64,000 bases of DNA, from positions 62,001 through 126,000 of the forward strand of contig NZ_VFIO01000003.1 of the NCBI RefSeq assembly GCF_007858365.1, read 5' to 3'. Position 1 is the stretch's first letter, and each line of letters starts with the position of its first letter. The DNA is from Pseudomonas saxonica. GTDB taxonomy: Bacteria > Pseudomonadota > Gammaproteobacteria > Pseudomonadales > Pseudomonadaceae. Shown piece after piece: positions 42,002 through 52,030 of this stretch. Made by a program: the position numbers and the translations under genes. Below the pieces are notes generated by a model. It was not told the origin of the DNA. It saw nothing but the letters and a program-made list of their open reading frames with translations, and searched no databases.

Positions 42002-43321
42002 CTATTGCAACTGCAAGGTTGAATTGAACTGGCTGATGGCATCGACCACATGCCTGCTGCCTTGCTGGATTTCCAGGATCGCCTCACCCGCCTCGTTCGC
42101 CAGTGAAACCCCCAACCCAGTTCGGCTCAAGCTGGACTGCATACTGGTAACGGCGCTCAGCGACAAATCATGGTTTTTGCGAACCACCTCGACAATCTCC
42201 ACGGTTGCCGCGCTGGTTCGCGCCGCCAGGCTTCTGACCTCGTCGGCCACTACCGCGAAGCCACGCCCATGCTCACCCGCCCTCGCCGCTTCAATGGCCG
42301 CATTGAGCGCCAACAGGTTGGTCTGGTCAGCGATGCCACGAATGGTCTGCACTATTTTGCCGATGATGTCGGATTGTTTGCTGACCGCATCAATGCTTTG
42401 CGCGGCCTCATTCAGGTCTTTGGAGATAGCCTCAATCACCTGAACGGTTTGCTGAACCACTTGTGAGCCTTTTTGCGCACAGGCGTCGTTTTGCACCGAC
42501 GTGCTATGGGCTGATTCTGCCGCTGCTTGCAGATTGGTGACCTGAGCGGTTATGTCGCTGGCAAATTTGACGACTTTATACAAACGGCCCTTGGCATCGA
42601 AAATCGGGTTGTAAGATGCTTCCAGAAACACCGTATGGCCGTATTTATCGACACGCTCAAAGCGTCTGGAGTGATATTCCCCACGATTGAGCGAAGCCCA
42701 GAACGCCTTGTATTCAGCGGACTCAGCTTCTGCCTGTCGACAGAACATGCTGTGATGGTGACCGACAATTTCAGCCAACGAGTAATGGACGGTGTCGAGA
42801 AAGTTTTGATTGGCATGAATGACCCGACCATCGGGTGAGAATTCGATCATAGCCATAGAGCGACTCAGCGCATTCACAATGCTCTGGTTTTCGTGTTCCT
42901 TGTTCACCCGCTGAGTGATATCCGAGGCGACCTTGATCACTGAAACGACCTGACCAGTGGCGTCCAGTATCGGCATGTAACTGGCTTCCAACCAGACTTC
43001 GCGGCGGGATTTATCGAGACGCAAGTAGGTGCCACTCATGGGCTGTCCGCCCGCCAGATCACGCCAGAAGGCTGCGTATTCGGTGGTTCGTGTGTAGGGT
43101 TCTTCACAGAAAATACGGTGATGCTTGCCGCGAATCTCGTCGAGGGCGTAGCCCGTGACCCGGCAAAAGTTCTCGTTGGCAGCCAGAATGGTGCCGTCCG
43201 GAGCAAATTCGATAATGGCCATTGAGCGACTGATCGCCAGAACCTTTGCCTGCATTTCGTCCAGCGAACAGCTAAGACGTCTATTTTCGATGAGGTCGGC
43301 TTTGCGATGAAAATCAAACAT
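42002..43321 (-). CDS. PAS-PAS-MCP cytoplasmic chemoreceptor, BdlA-like
   Basis: A 439-residue soluble signal protein: PAS domain 1 (about 30-135, [20 protein letters not shown]), PAS domain 2 (about 150-260, [20 protein letters not shown]) and a methyl-accepting signalling domain (about 290-435) with the tip sequence [34 protein letters not shown] shown only by its ends here. No membrane helix. The order and size match BdlA of P. aeruginosa, which controls biofilm dispersion; a redox/oxygen role like Aer is an alternative. It is convergent with gntR, 22 bases apart. No other che gene is nearby. Confidence 0.85.
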   Translation of the reverse strand: MFDFHRKADLIENRRLSCSLDEMQAKVLAISRSMAIIEFAPDGTILAANENFCRVTGYALDEIRGKHHRIFCEEPYTRTTEYAAFWRDLAGGQPMSGTYLRLDKSRREVWLEASYMPILDATGQVVSVIKVASDITQRVNKEHENQSIVNALSRSMAMIEFSPDGRVIHANQNFLDTVHYSLAEIVGHHHSMFCRQAEAESAEYKAFWASLNRGEYHSRRFERVDKYGHTVFLEASYNPIFDAKGRLYKVVKFASDITAQVTNLQAAAESAHSTSVQNDACAQKGSQVVQQTVQVIEAISKDLNEAAQSIDAVSKQSDIIGKIVQTIRGIADQTNLLALNAAIEAARAGEHGRGFAVVADEVRSLAARTSAATVEIVEVVRKNHDLSLSAVTSMQSSLSRTGLGVSLANEAGEAILEIQQGSRHVVDAISQFNSTLQLQ

Positions 43322-43612
43322 GGCTCAATCCCTTGGGGTGCTGTCTATTGATAATTCACATAATTCAAAACACAACAAACCGCCTGCGCACTCTGCCCTA
43401 ATAGGCAGAGATCACGCATCTCGGGGATTTAAGCACGCTTGATCCAGCCCCCGCAGACGTTGAGCATAGCCAGACTGAGCAGGGCCGCAAGCAAAATGCC
43501 ATCAGCCTGTGATGCAGCCCTCAACCCCTGAAAACTCCGTTGGTGACGCTCAACGAATCAAGCTTTCCCTTTGTATATACTGCCCACGCCTTTGAACCAT
43601 GATTCCGGACTT

Positions 43613-44026
43613 ATGACCGCTATTGCTTACGCCCAACTGGAAGCGCCTTTATGGCCTTTGATGAACAAGTTTTACCGCGCCCATCAGTCCTCGATGAAAG
43701 CGAGTAAGGACGCGCAACTGTGGGTAGCCCGAGAGCAGGAAATCGTCGCAGCCTTGTGTTTGCGGTCGGCAGCCAATGGCTACTGGTTGACGGGTTTGTT
43801 TGTCGCACCGGATGTGCGAGGACGCGGTATCGCCCGCTCGTTGGTCGATGCAGCAGTGTCATCGACCGAAGGGGCACCGGTATGGTTGTTTTGCGACCCT
43901 GAACTGCAAGGCTTCTACGAAGGGATTGGATTCGGTATGGCCGATGACTTGCCGCAGGTGTTGTTCGAGCGCCTGATTCGCTATCAACGCAATAAAGCGA
44001 TGATAGCGATGGGTATTACTCGTTAG
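43613..44026 (+). CDS. Small GNAT-family acetyltransferase
   Basis: A 137-residue acetyltransferase with the CoA-binding signature [18 protein letters not shown] (about 68-85) and the C-terminal FYEGIGFG. Substrate unknown. The start is placed at the ATG (43613, [10 protein letters not shown]); the frame is open slightly upstream. It overlaps the 3' end of the convergent def gene by 11 bases. Confidence 0.82.
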   Translation: MTAIAYAQLEAPLWPLMNKFYRAHQSSMKASKDAQLWVAREQEIVAALCLRSAANGYWLTGLFVAPDVRGRGIARSLVDAAVSSTEGAPVWLFCDPELQGFYEGIGFGMADDLPQVLFERLIRYQRNKAMIAMGITR

Positions 44027-44555
44027 TGCCTGATGCCAACTCCGGGAACAGCACCTCAATAAATCCGAACTTATTGAAGTCCTTGATGCGCGACGGATAC
44101 AGGCGACCGATCAGATGATCGCATTCATGCTGGACCACCCGTGCATGAAACCCGTCGGCAATGCGTACGATGGGCTCGCCTTTTGGATCGAAGCCCTCGT
44201 AACGGATGTGCTGATAACGTTCTACTGTCCCGCGCAGACCCGGCACTGACAAACAGCCTTCCCAGTCTTCTTCGACAGCCGGGGTGAGGGGCGTGATCAG
44301 GGGATTAAGCAAGATGGTTTGCGGCACGGGCTCAGCATCGGGGTAGCGCTCGCTGTGCTCAAATCCGAATATAACCATTTGCAGGTCAACGCCAATTTGC
44401 GGCGCGGCCAGGCCGACACCGCCGGCATGCTCCATCGTCTGCAGCATGTCGTCGATCAACTGCCAGAGCTCAGGTGTGTCGAACATTTGCGCAGGCACTG
44501 GCCTGGCCACACGCATCAGGCGTTCGTCGCCCATTTTCAAGATTTCACGAATCAT
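44016..44555 (-). CDS. def: Peptide deformylase (second, Def2-like)
   Basis: Removes the N-formyl group from nascent proteins; iron/zinc enzyme of 179 residues. All three motifs are intact: GVGLAAPQ (46-53), EGCLS (99-103, metal ligand C101) and HECDH (143-147, ligands H143 and H147, catalytic E144). The context is not fmt, so this is likely the additional deformylase present in Pseudomonas besides the def-fmt copy. It starts 2 bases after the yihY stop region and is probably co-transcribed with it. Confidence 0.93.
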   Translation of the reverse strand: MIREILKMGDERLMRVARPVPAQMFDTPELWQLIDDMLQTMEHAGGVGLAAPQIGVDLQMVIFGFEHSERYPDAEPVPQTILLNPLITPLTPAVEEDWEGCLSVPGLRGTVERYQHIRYEGFDPKGEPIVRIADGFHARVVQHECDHLIGRLYPSRIKDFNKFGFIEVLFPELASGTNE

Positions 44556-44557
44556 AG

Positions 44558-45511
44558 TCAGGCTTCATCTGAAGTGGAGGGAAGGGAGTGGTCACGGCCC
44601 AATCCTGAGACATGCTGTTTGGGATCAGAATCATCGGACTCATCGAAGGTTTTCTCTCCGGGGTCCTTGCCCTCAGCAGACATGTGTTCGATAACAGCGT
44701 TCATCTCAGCCCCTAACAACAGGACCGCAGCAGAGATATAAAAGTACAAAAGCAATACGATGATTGCACCGATACTGCCATACATGGCGTTGTAATCAGC
44801 GAAGGTTTTGACATAAAACGCAAAGCCCAGCGAAGCCACAATCCACACCACCACGGCCAGCACAGAACCCGGCGTAATGAAGCGGAATTTCTGTTCGACG
44901 TCCGGCATCACGTAGTACATCACCGCGACGGCCACCATCAGCAGCAAAATGATCACCGGCCAACGCAGAATGGTCCACAGCGTGACCACAAACTCCTCCA
45001 GCCCCACCTGCCCTGCCAGCCAGCTCATGAATTGAGGCCCGAGCACCATCAGTGCCGCTGCAGCCAACAGCATGCCGGCAATCCCGATGGTGTAAAAAAT
45101 CGATAGCGGCAGACGCTTCCAGAGGGGGCGCCCTTCGACCACGTCATAAGCTGCATTCATCGCGCTCATCATCAAACGCACGCCTGCAGAAGCGGTCCAG
45201 AGCGCAATCACGATACCAATCGAAACCAATCCACCTTTGGATTGCTGCAACTGGTCGATCACTGGATTGACCGACTCCAGGGCTTGGGGGGGTAATACCA
45301 GCTCAGACTGCAAGCGCAACCAACTGAAGAAGTCGGGCAAATGCAGAAAACCGATCAGCGCGATCAAAAACAGAATGAAAGGGAACAGCGAAAAAAGCAT
45401 CTGATAGGCCAGCGCCGACGCATAGGTCGACATCTCGTCGTCAATAAACTCTTTGACCGTACGAACCAGAACTTTACCCAAAGGCAGGCCTTTCAAGACC
45501 GGAAATAACAT
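44558..45511 (-). CDS. yihY: YihY/BrkB-family inner-membrane protein
   Basis: A 317-residue membrane protein with about six helices and the family features [21 protein letters not shown] and [19 protein letters not shown]. It has long been annotated as ribonuclease BN, but the family is not the RNase; its true function is unknown. The acidic C-terminal tail ([20 protein letters not shown]) is cytoplasmic by prediction. It is first in a probable yihY-def pair. Confidence 0.92.
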   Translation of the reverse strand: MLFPVLKGLPLGKVLVRTVKEFIDDEMSTYASALAYQMLFSLFPFILFLIALIGFLHLPDFFSWLRLQSELVLPPQALESVNPVIDQLQQSKGGLVSIGIVIALWTASAGVRLMMSAMNAAYDVVEGRPLWKRLPLSIFYTIGIAGMLLAAAALMVLGPQFMSWLAGQVGLEEFVVTLWTILRWPVIILLLMVAVAVMYYVMPDVEQKFRFITPGSVLAVVVWIVASLGFAFYVKTFADYNAMYGSIGAIIVLLLYFYISAAVLLLGAEMNAVIEHMSAEGKDPGEKTFDESDDSDPKQHVSGLGRDHSLPSTSDEA

Positions 45512-45623
45512 AGCGTCTCCTTTCGCCGCTGAAATAATTAATGTGTAAGTCAGACAATTATTGAAAGTAAGGGTTTTACCTCAAAAGTAGCTGAATTGGC
45601 GACATTGGAAACACTTGTGCAAA

Positions 45624-45648
45624 AACGGCCATCGCAAGGATGGCCGTT
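45624..45648 (-). terminator. Terminator of csbD
   Basis: AACGGCCATC/GATGGCCGTT stem (45624-45633 and 45639-45648) with A residues at 45620-45625 that read as T on the minus strand, about 45 bases after csbD. Confidence 0.8.
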
Positions 45649-45692
45649 CAGGTGTGCAACAGATGCCCGACGCACCGGCTGCAACGGTATTA

Positions 45693-45884
45693 TCAGGCCT
45701 TATCGACGGTTTTCTTGACCGCGTCCTTGGCTTTACCGACCGCTTGCTGGCCTTCACCTTTGAGTTCCTGCGCTTTGCCTTCGGCACGCAGCTTGTCGTT
45801 GTCTGTCGCTTTACCGACGGCTTGTTTGACATTGCCTACAGCTTCGTTCGCTTTGCCTTTGATCTTATCGCCAGTGCTGCTCAT
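45693..45884 (-). CDS. CsbD-family stress protein
   Basis: A 63-residue, highly charged, Gly/Ala/Lys-rich protein ([21 protein letters not shown], then [17 protein letters not shown]), a clear CsbD-like general-stress protein. Molecular function is unknown. The start at 45884 has an AGGAGA ribosome site; upstream in-frame codons do not belong to the family. Confidence 0.92.
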   Translation of the reverse strand: MSSTGDKIKGKANEAVGNVKQAVGKATDNDKLRAEGKAQELKGEGQQAVGKAKDAVKKTVDKA

Positions 45885-46083
45885 GGGATTTCTCCTGCTG
45901 AAATTTCGGATGTCATTACCTCGACACAAGAGTTGACCCACCAGGTTCGCATAGAGTTTCATTTATTTATGTCGAACATTTCGTCGCTCCACGCAGGTTG
46001 GGCTTTATGTTTGCCCGCATACCCCCGAGAATGCGCGACGTATTCAGGCTACGGCGCTGAAGAACCAAAATTGTAGGAAGGTT

Positions 46084-46464
46084 ATGAAACTCGATAAAAA
46101 GCAGGCCATTGCCCGCAGAAATCAGGAACTGGGTGGCGCGGTATTGGGCGTTAACAACTGCCATTTCGCCACGCTCAACACCAACAAAAACATCTGGTGG
46201 TTCGATATTCCACTGGCTCGTCTGGCCGTCGGTCAGTACGAATGGGTGCACCTGTTGCTGCATAACCCAAGCACCGACGAGTTGCTTCACTTGAAGGTGA
46301 CTACCGCATTCTTGCGCGAAAAACGCGAAGGCATGGTGGTACGCGCGACGCACAAACGGACGCCGACCATGAGCCTGGAGTTGAGCGCGGACAAAGACTC
46401 CTTCCTGCAGGATGTGCGCCCTACTGGCACCGGCGTGAACTTCGCCCAGTTCTTGCAAAAATAA
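46084..46464 (+). CDS. Conserved hypothetical protein next to fadD1
   Basis: A 126-residue soluble protein beginning MKLDKKQAIARRNQELGGAVLGVNN and containing NIWWFDIP and LHLKVTTAFLREKREG. No known domain motif is recognised. A strong AGGAAGG precedes the ATG. Its place just before the convergent fadD1 matches a conserved hypothetical in the P. aeruginosa fadD region (PA3298 by my recollection), so it is a real gene of unknown role. Confidence 0.8.
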   Translation: MKLDKKQAIARRNQELGGAVLGVNNCHFATLNTNKNIWWFDIPLARLAVGQYEWVHLLLHNPSTDELLHLKVTTAFLREKREGMVVRATHKRTPTMSLELSADKDSFLQDVRPTGTGVNFAQFLQK

Positions 46465-46520
46465 GATGTGGTCAGGGCCTGCGCGCCCAACGCCTGCTAA
46501 ACAGCAGTTGCCTATACGAA

Positions 46521-46553
46521 AAAGCCCCGCATTGCGTCAATGCGGGGCTTTTT
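46521..46553. terminator. Bidirectional terminator between the hypothetical gene and fadD1
   Basis: Perfect 11-bp stem GCCCCGCATTG/CAATGCGGGGC (46524-46534, 46538-46548) flanked by A and T runs, serving both convergent genes. Confidence 0.95.
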
Positions 46554-46567
46554 CATTTCCAGGCAGC

Positions 46568-48259
46568 TTACTTTTTCAGGCCCAGCTTTTTCATTTCTTC
46601 GTCACGCAACTCTCGGCGCAAGATCTTACCGACGTTGGTCGTTGGCAAACTGTCGCGGAATTCGACAATCTTGGGTGACTTGTAGGCGGTCAGGTTGGCG
46701 CGCATGTGAACCATGACCTGCTCTTTGGTCAGGGTCATACCGGGTTTGACCACGATAAAGACTTTGATCAGCTCGCCGGTTTTCTCATCCGGAATACCGA
46801 TGGCCGCGGATTGCAGCACGCCCGACAACGACGCCATGACGTCTTCCAGCTCATTCGGGTAAACATTGAAGCCCGACACCAGAATCATGTCTTTCTTGCG
46901 ATCAACAATACGCATATAGCCGTCAGGCTGAATGATCGCGATGTCTCCGGACTTCAACCAGCCATCGCTGTCCATGATCTCGGCGGTTGCGTCGGGACGC
47001 TCCCAATACCCTTTCATCACTTGCGGGCCCTTGATGCACAGCTCGCCAACTTCACCCAGTGGCAGTTCTTCACCGGCGTCGTTAATCACTTTGCACAATG
47101 TCGATGGCATCGGGATGCCGATCGTACCGATCTGGATATTTTGTATAGGGTTGACCGAGACGACCGGGCTGGTTTCGGTCATGCCGTAACCTTCGCAGAT
47201 CTCGCAACCCGTGACTGTCTTCCAGCGCTCCGCCACAGACAACTGCAAGGCCATCCCGCCCGACAAGGTGACCTTGAGCGACGAGAAGTCCAGCTTGCGG
47301 AACGCTTCGCTATTGCACAGCGCCACAAACAACGTATTGAGCCCAACAAACCCGGTGAACTTCCACTTGGACAGTTCTTTAACCATCGCCGGCAAATCAC
47401 GCGGGTTGCTGATCAAAATGTTGTGGTTGCCCAGCAACATCATTGCCATGCAATGAAAAGTGAACGCGTAGATGTGATAAAGCGGCAAGGGTGTAATTAG
47501 AATTTCGCAACCTTCATTCAGGTTGGACCCCATCAACGCCTTGCACTGCAACATGTTGGCGATCAAGTTGCGATGGGTCAGCATCGCGCCTTTGGCCACA
47601 CCTGTAGTGCCGCCGGTGTATTGCAGTACGGCAACGTCACTGCTGAGAGGGTTGGCTTCATTGACTTGTTGGCCCTGCCCCTTGCTCAGCACATCATTGA
47701 ACTTGATGGCATTGGGCAGGTGATACGCCGGGACCATCTTCTTCACGTATTTGATGACGCTGTTGATCAATACGCGCTTGAAGGGCGACAGCATGTCGGC
47801 CACTTCAGTGACGATCACATACTTGATCGAGGTTTGCGGCACGACTTTCTCGGCCAGATGCGCCATGTTCGCCAGGCACACCAACGCTTTGGCGCCGGAG
47901 TCATTGAATTGGTGTTCCATTTCCCGCGCGGTGTACAGCGGGTTGGTGTTCACCACGATCAAGCCGGCGCGGATGGCTCCGAACACAGCGACCGGGTATT
48001 GCAGCACATTGGGCAACTGCACAGCGATACGGTCGCCGGGTTGCAGGTCGGTGTGCTGTTGCAGGTAGGCAGCAAAGGCGCCGGACTGTTCGTAAAGCTC
48101 GCCGTAGGTGAGCGTTTTACCCAGATTGCTGAACGCCGGCTTATCAGCGAAGCGCTGGCAAGATTGGCGCAACACCGATTGAACGTTCGGGTATTGGTCC
48201 GGGTCGATTTCGGCAGCAATCCCGGCTGGGTACTTATCCTTCCAAAAGCTTTCAATCAT
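46568..48259 (-). CDS. fadD1: Long-chain acyl-CoA synthetase FadD1
   Basis: Activates fatty acids to acyl-CoA for beta-oxidation at the inner membrane. It has 563 residues with the AMP-binding P-loop YTGGTTGVAKGAMLTHRN, the EGYGMTETSPVVS motif and the FACS signature region GWLKSGDIAIIQPDGYMRIVDRKKD. Assigned as FadD1 from its position next to the conserved hypothetical gene, as in P. aeruginosa. It is preceded on the same strand by the paralog fadD2 with a 351-base gap and a terminator, so the two are separately transcribed. Confidence 0.94.
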   Translation of the reverse strand: MIESFWKDKYPAGIAAEIDPDQYPNVQSVLRQSCQRFADKPAFSNLGKTLTYGELYEQSGAFAAYLQQHTDLQPGDRIAVQLPNVLQYPVAVFGAIRAGLIVVNTNPLYTAREMEHQFNDSGAKALVCLANMAHLAEKVVPQTSIKYVIVTEVADMLSPFKRVLINSVIKYVKKMVPAYHLPNAIKFNDVLSKGQGQQVNEANPLSSDVAVLQYTGGTTGVAKGAMLTHRNLIANMLQCKALMGSNLNEGCEILITPLPLYHIYAFTFHCMAMMLLGNHNILISNPRDLPAMVKELSKWKFTGFVGLNTLFVALCNSEAFRKLDFSSLKVTLSGGMALQLSVAERWKTVTGCEICEGYGMTETSPVVSVNPIQNIQIGTIGIPMPSTLCKVINDAGEELPLGEVGELCIKGPQVMKGYWERPDATAEIMDSDGWLKSGDIAIIQPDGYMRIVDRKKDMILVSGFNVYPNELEDVMASLSGVLQSAAIGIPDEKTGELIKVFIVVKPGMTLTKEQVMVHMRANLTAYKSPKIVEFRDSLPTTNVGKILRRELRDEEMKKLGLKK

Positions 48260-48610
48260 GGAAGCCCACTCCTCAGCGTTGCGAATTCTTCACCGCATTT
48301 TTTGCGGTTATTATTTGTTTGATTTTTGTAGTTGAAAACCGTGGCTTTTACTTACCGAGAAGTCACAAAGCGCGCCGAGAGTAGCAGCTTTGCCAGGAGT
48401 CGACTAGAGCCAAAAAGGGCCTTCAGCGTCACCAACCTGACTGTAGGACAATCCTAAGTCATCATTAGTGCAACTACTCTATAAATGCTTTCACCTCTCT
48501 CCAAGCCGCGTATTTACGCCTTCAGAGTGAAGATTTCCCGCTATTTGAAAGCCAAAAAAAATCGCCCACTTACATCAAGCAGGCGAGTGATGGCTGAAAC
48601 CAAAGAGGCA
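48260..48610. other. fadD2-fadD1 intergenic region
   Basis: 351 bases. It contains the fadD2 terminator (48554-48586) and the presumed fadD1 promoter. I see no clear FadR/PsrA-type palindrome (GAAAC-GTTTC) and no reading frame of note. Confidence 0.5.
48554..48586 (-). terminator. Terminator of fadD2
   Basis: Minus-strand TCGCC...GGCGA stem (48582-48586 with 48562-48566), with an inner CTT/AAG pairing, then a run of eight T residues. Confidence 0.75.
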
Positions 48611-50299
48611 TCAGGCGATATCGCGCAGCTCTCGACGCAGGATTTTGCCCACCGGCGTCATGGGCAAGCTGTCGCGCAGCACAATGATTTTCGGGACTTT
48701 GTAGCCAGTGAAATTGTCTTTGCAGTAGGCCTTGAGCTCTTCAACACTGACCCCTCCAGCACGCGCGACAACAAACAACTTCACCGCCTCACCCGTGCGA
48801 TCATCCGGCACGCCAATGACTGCGCAACTTGCCACCTTGGGATGAGCCATGACGATGTCTTCAATTTCGTTAGGGTAGACATTGAAGCCTGAAACAATGA
48901 TCAGGTCTTTTTTACGGTCAACAATGCGCACAAAACCATCAGGGTCAATAACTGCGATGTCACCCGTTTTAAACCAGCCTTCACTGTCCAGAACTTCAGC
49001 GGTCGCCTCGGGGTTTTGCCAATAACCTTTCATGACTTGCGGGCCTTTGATGCATAGCTCGCCGCGCTCGCCAAGGCCCAGATCAGTGCCAAGATCGTCG
49101 ATGACTTTCATGGCCGTACCCGGCACCGGGGTACCCACCGTCCCGCTTCTGGCCAGAGCCCCGCACGGGTTGCAGCTGGCAGCTGGCGAGGTTTCAGTCA
49201 AGCCGTAGGCTTCAACGATGCGGCATCCGGTGAGCTGTTCCCAGCGATCTGCTGTCGCCTTGACCAGAGCCGTGCCTCCCGAGTTGGTAATTTTGAGCCC
49301 GGAGAAATCCAGTGTTTTGAAATCTGGATGATCCATCAGCGCCACAAACAACGTGTTCAGCCCCAGAAACGCGGTAAACCGCCAGTTCTTCAGCTCCTTG
49401 ATAAACCCTTTGATGTCTCGTGGGTTGGTGATCAATAGGTTGTGGTTGCCCGTGACCATCATGCCCATGCAGTTGGCCGTGAATGCGTAGATATGGTAAA
49501 GCGGCAGCGGCGCCACCATGATCTCGCAGCCTTCCTGGAGAATCGGCTGACCCTGCGCGTCATGCTGGGACAGACAGGCCCGTATCTGCTGCATGTTGGC
49601 GACCAGGTTGCCATGGGTCAGCATTGCACCTTTAGGTAACCCGGTGGTTCCCCCCGTGTATTGCAATACGGCGGTGTCCTCCAGCGTGACCGGTACGGGA
49701 CGAAGAGCCTGCCCTCCCCCCTTATGCAAAACGCTTTTGAAGCCAATGGCCTGGGGCAGTTGGTAGGCCGGCACCAGCTTTTTGACCTTATTGACCACAA
49801 GGTTTGTAATCCAGCCTTTGGCCGCCGACATCATGTCGCCCATTTTGGCTTCAATGAGGTAGTCGATCGGGGTACTTTCCAACACGTCCTGAACACGTTT
49901 ACCGAACATGTTCAAATACACCAACGCACGCACACCGGCACTTTTAAACTGATGCTGCATTTCGCGCGAGGTGTACAGCGGATTGGTGTTGACCACGATC
50001 AGACCCGCGCGCAGAGCGCCAAATACCGCAATCGGGTATTGCAATACGTTGGGCATTTGTACGGCGATACGGTCGCCAGGCTTCAGGTCTGTGTGGTTTT
50101 GCAGGTAGCCGGCAAAAGCAGCGCTGTGACGCTCCAGCTCGCCGTAGGTAAGTGTCACGCCCAAGTTGCTGAACGCGGGACGATCGGCGAACTTTTTACA
50201 GGAGCGCTCAAACACATCAACGACCGATGCAAAGTCGGTCATATCAATGTCTTGGGGTACACCGGCAGGACGTTTGTCATTCCAGAAATCAGGTTCCAT
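48611..50299 (-). CDS. fadD2: Long-chain acyl-CoA synthetase FadD2
   Basis: A second acyl-CoA ligase of 562 residues, paralogous to FadD1 (YTGGTTGLPKGAMLTHGN, EAYGLTETSPAASCNP, GWFKTGDIAVIDPDG). The start MEPDFWNDKRPAG is at 50299; the frame is open 16 codons more. In P. aeruginosa FadD1 and FadD2 differ in chain-length preference. It is divergent from the lipase-like hydrolase gene (200 bases between starts), suggesting release of fatty acid followed by its activation. Confidence 0.94.
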   Translation of the reverse strand: MEPDFWNDKRPAGVPQDIDMTDFASVVDVFERSCKKFADRPAFSNLGVTLTYGELERHSAAFAGYLQNHTDLKPGDRIAVQMPNVLQYPIAVFGALRAGLIVVNTNPLYTSREMQHQFKSAGVRALVYLNMFGKRVQDVLESTPIDYLIEAKMGDMMSAAKGWITNLVVNKVKKLVPAYQLPQAIGFKSVLHKGGGQALRPVPVTLEDTAVLQYTGGTTGLPKGAMLTHGNLVANMQQIRACLSQHDAQGQPILQEGCEIMVAPLPLYHIYAFTANCMGMMVTGNHNLLITNPRDIKGFIKELKNWRFTAFLGLNTLFVALMDHPDFKTLDFSGLKITNSGGTALVKATADRWEQLTGCRIVEAYGLTETSPAASCNPCGALARSGTVGTPVPGTAMKVIDDLGTDLGLGERGELCIKGPQVMKGYWQNPEATAEVLDSEGWFKTGDIAVIDPDGFVRIVDRKKDLIIVSGFNVYPNEIEDIVMAHPKVASCAVIGVPDDRTGEAVKLFVVARAGGVSVEELKAYCKDNFTGYKVPKIIVLRDSLPMTPVGKILRRELRDIA

Positions 50300-50498
50300 T
50301 ATTTTTATCCTCTTACCTGAGCGTGTCTGGCCATATAGCACATGCACTAGAAAGCGAAGCTAATGGACGGTATCAGTAATCCCGGAGCTGGCAAATACAG
50401 CGAACTTCGCCATTTACATCTTGAATCGTATTACTGTGCCAGCCACTGCTCAGTGGCTTGAGCGATACACTGCGTTAGACCCGTGCAAAGGAAGCACC

Positions 50499-51437
50499 AT
50501 GAACCATAAAAAGTTCTGGCTGGATGCAAGTGACCAAACCACTCTCTTCGTCAATCAGTGGCTGCCAGCGAGCGCGCCCAAAGGCATTGTGCTGCTGGCC
50601 CACGGCATGGCGGAGCACAGCGGTCGCTATGGCCGACTGGGCAATGCATTGTGCGAGGCCGGGTGGGGTCTATACGCGCATGACCAACGAGGTCATGGCA
50701 AAACGGCGGAAAACCACACACAGGGGCATTTCGCAGATGACGAAGGTTGGCTCGCCGTGGTCGGTGATGTGGCGACCCTCCATCAGCACATCAACCAGAA
50801 CCACCCGGGCATGCCGGTCTTTTTGTTGGGCCATAGCATGGGCAGTTACATTGCCCTGGCCTATTTAATGACTCACGGCGCCCGTTTACAGGGTGCCATT
50901 CTCAGCGGCTCCAACTTCCAGCCAGTAGCGCTGTACCGCGCCGCCAGCCTGATCGCACGGTTTGAACGCAAGCGACAAGGCCCTAAAGGCCGCAGCGCGC
51001 TCATCGAGTGGTTGTCTTTTGGCTCCTTTAATAAAGCCTTCAAACCCAATCGCACCTCTTTTGATTGGCTCAGCCGCGATCCGGACGAGGTCGATGCCTA
51101 TGCGCGCGACCCGCTTTGCGGGTTTCGGTGCACCAACCAACTGTGGGTAGATCTGCTCAACGGCTTGCAGCAAATCAGTAAAGCGTCCAATCTCAATCGA
51201 ATCGATTCCGGCTTGCCCTTGCTGTTGATCGGAGGTGTTTGTGACCCGGTCAGTCAAGGCAAGCGTCTTGAAGATCTGGCCAACGCTTTACGCAGTGCGG
51301 GCAGCCAACACCTGCAACTCAATCTCTACCCTCAGGCACGGCACGAATTGTTTAATGAAATCAACCGCGATGAAGTCACCGCAGATGTTATTCATTGGCT
51401 CGATCAAGCCTTGGGCCACTCACGCACGCCCCCGTGA
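50499..51437 (+). CDS. Alpha/beta hydrolase, monoacylglycerol lipase/lysophospholipase-like
   Basis: A 312-residue serine hydrolase with the nucleophile elbow GHSMG (S113), an HGMAEHSGRYGRL oxyanion segment and the late His in ARHELFNEI. This is the serine aminopeptidase S33/monoglyceride lipase type. No signal peptide, so cytoplasmic or membrane-bound. The start at 50499 has AAAGGAAG close upstream. It stands divergent to fadD2 and 67 bases before the MaoC gene, supporting a role in acylglycerol or lysophospholipid turnover. Confidence 0.88.
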   Translation: MNHKKFWLDASDQTTLFVNQWLPASAPKGIVLLAHGMAEHSGRYGRLGNALCEAGWGLYAHDQRGHGKTAENHTQGHFADDEGWLAVVGDVATLHQHINQNHPGMPVFLLGHSMGSYIALAYLMTHGARLQGAILSGSNFQPVALYRAASLIARFERKRQGPKGRSALIEWLSFGSFNKAFKPNRTSFDWLSRDPDEVDAYARDPLCGFRCTNQLWVDLLNGLQQISKASNLNRIDSGLPLLLIGGVCDPVSQGKRLEDLANALRSAGSQHLQLNLYPQARHELFNEINRDEVTADVIHWLDQALGHSRTPP

Positions 51438-51504
51438 ATAGCCACCTCAGGTTTTAAATTATCAACATTTTGAAATTAAACACTCGTCACAGGACATGCG
51501 CTAG

Positions 51505-51975
51505 ATGACTCAGGTTACCAATACACCGTACGAAGCCCTCGAAGTCGGCCAGACTGCCAGCTACAGCAAAACCGTCGAAGAGCGCGATATTCAGCTGTTT
51601 GCTGCCATGTCCGGCGATCACAACCCAGTGCACCTGGACCCTGAATTTGCAGCGGCCACCATGTTCAAAGAGCGCATCGCTCATGGCATGTTCAGTGGCG
51701 CCCTGATCAGCGCTGCAGTGGCTTGCGAGCTTCCAGGCCCCGGCACGATCTATGTCGGCCAGCAAATGACCTTCCAGAAGCCGGTGAAAATCGGTGACAC
51801 CTTGACCGTGCGTCTTGAAATTCTGGAGAAGCTGCCGAAATTCCGCGTGCGCATTGCGACCCGAGTCTTCAATCAGCGCGATGAACTCGTGGTGGATGGT
51901 GAAGCCGAGATCATCGCCCCTCGCAAACAACAGACGGTGAACTTGCCCGTCTTGCCAGCGATCAGCATTGGCTGA
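51505..51975 (+). CDS. MaoC-family (R)-specific enoyl-CoA hydratase-like protein
   Basis: A 156-residue hot-dog-fold protein with the hydratase-2 motif SGDHNPVHLDPEFA (catalytic D and H, about residues 36-49) and the RIAHGMFSGALISA segment. Related to PhaJ, which supplies (R)-3-hydroxyacyl-CoA from beta-oxidation for polyhydroxyalkanoate; PhaJ identity is likely but not proven. It follows the lipase-like gene in the same direction and ends at a strong terminator. Confidence 0.9.
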   Translation: MTQVTNTPYEALEVGQTASYSKTVEERDIQLFAAMSGDHNPVHLDPEFAAATMFKERIAHGMFSGALISAAVACELPGPGTIYVGQQMTFQKPVKIGDTLTVRLEILEKLPKFRVRIATRVFNQRDELVVDGEAEIIAPRKQQTVNLPVLPAISIG

Positions 51976-51986
51976 TCAGCAGGTAC

Positions 51987-52017
51987 AAAAAACGCCGGCT
52001 AGCCGGCGTTTTTTTTT
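51987..52017. terminator. Bidirectional terminator after maoC
   Basis: AACGCCGGCT/AGCCGGCGTT (51991-52010), a perfect palindrome, with A residues before and seven or more T residues after. It also serves the convergent DUF2383 gene. Confidence 0.92.
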
Positions 52018-52030
52018 AATTACGTGTGCT

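Noticed and set aside
48260..48350. PsrA-type fatty-acid operator before fadD1
   Set aside because: No convincing GAAAC-N4-GTTTC palindrome; only AT-rich sequence with scattered TTTG/CAAA.
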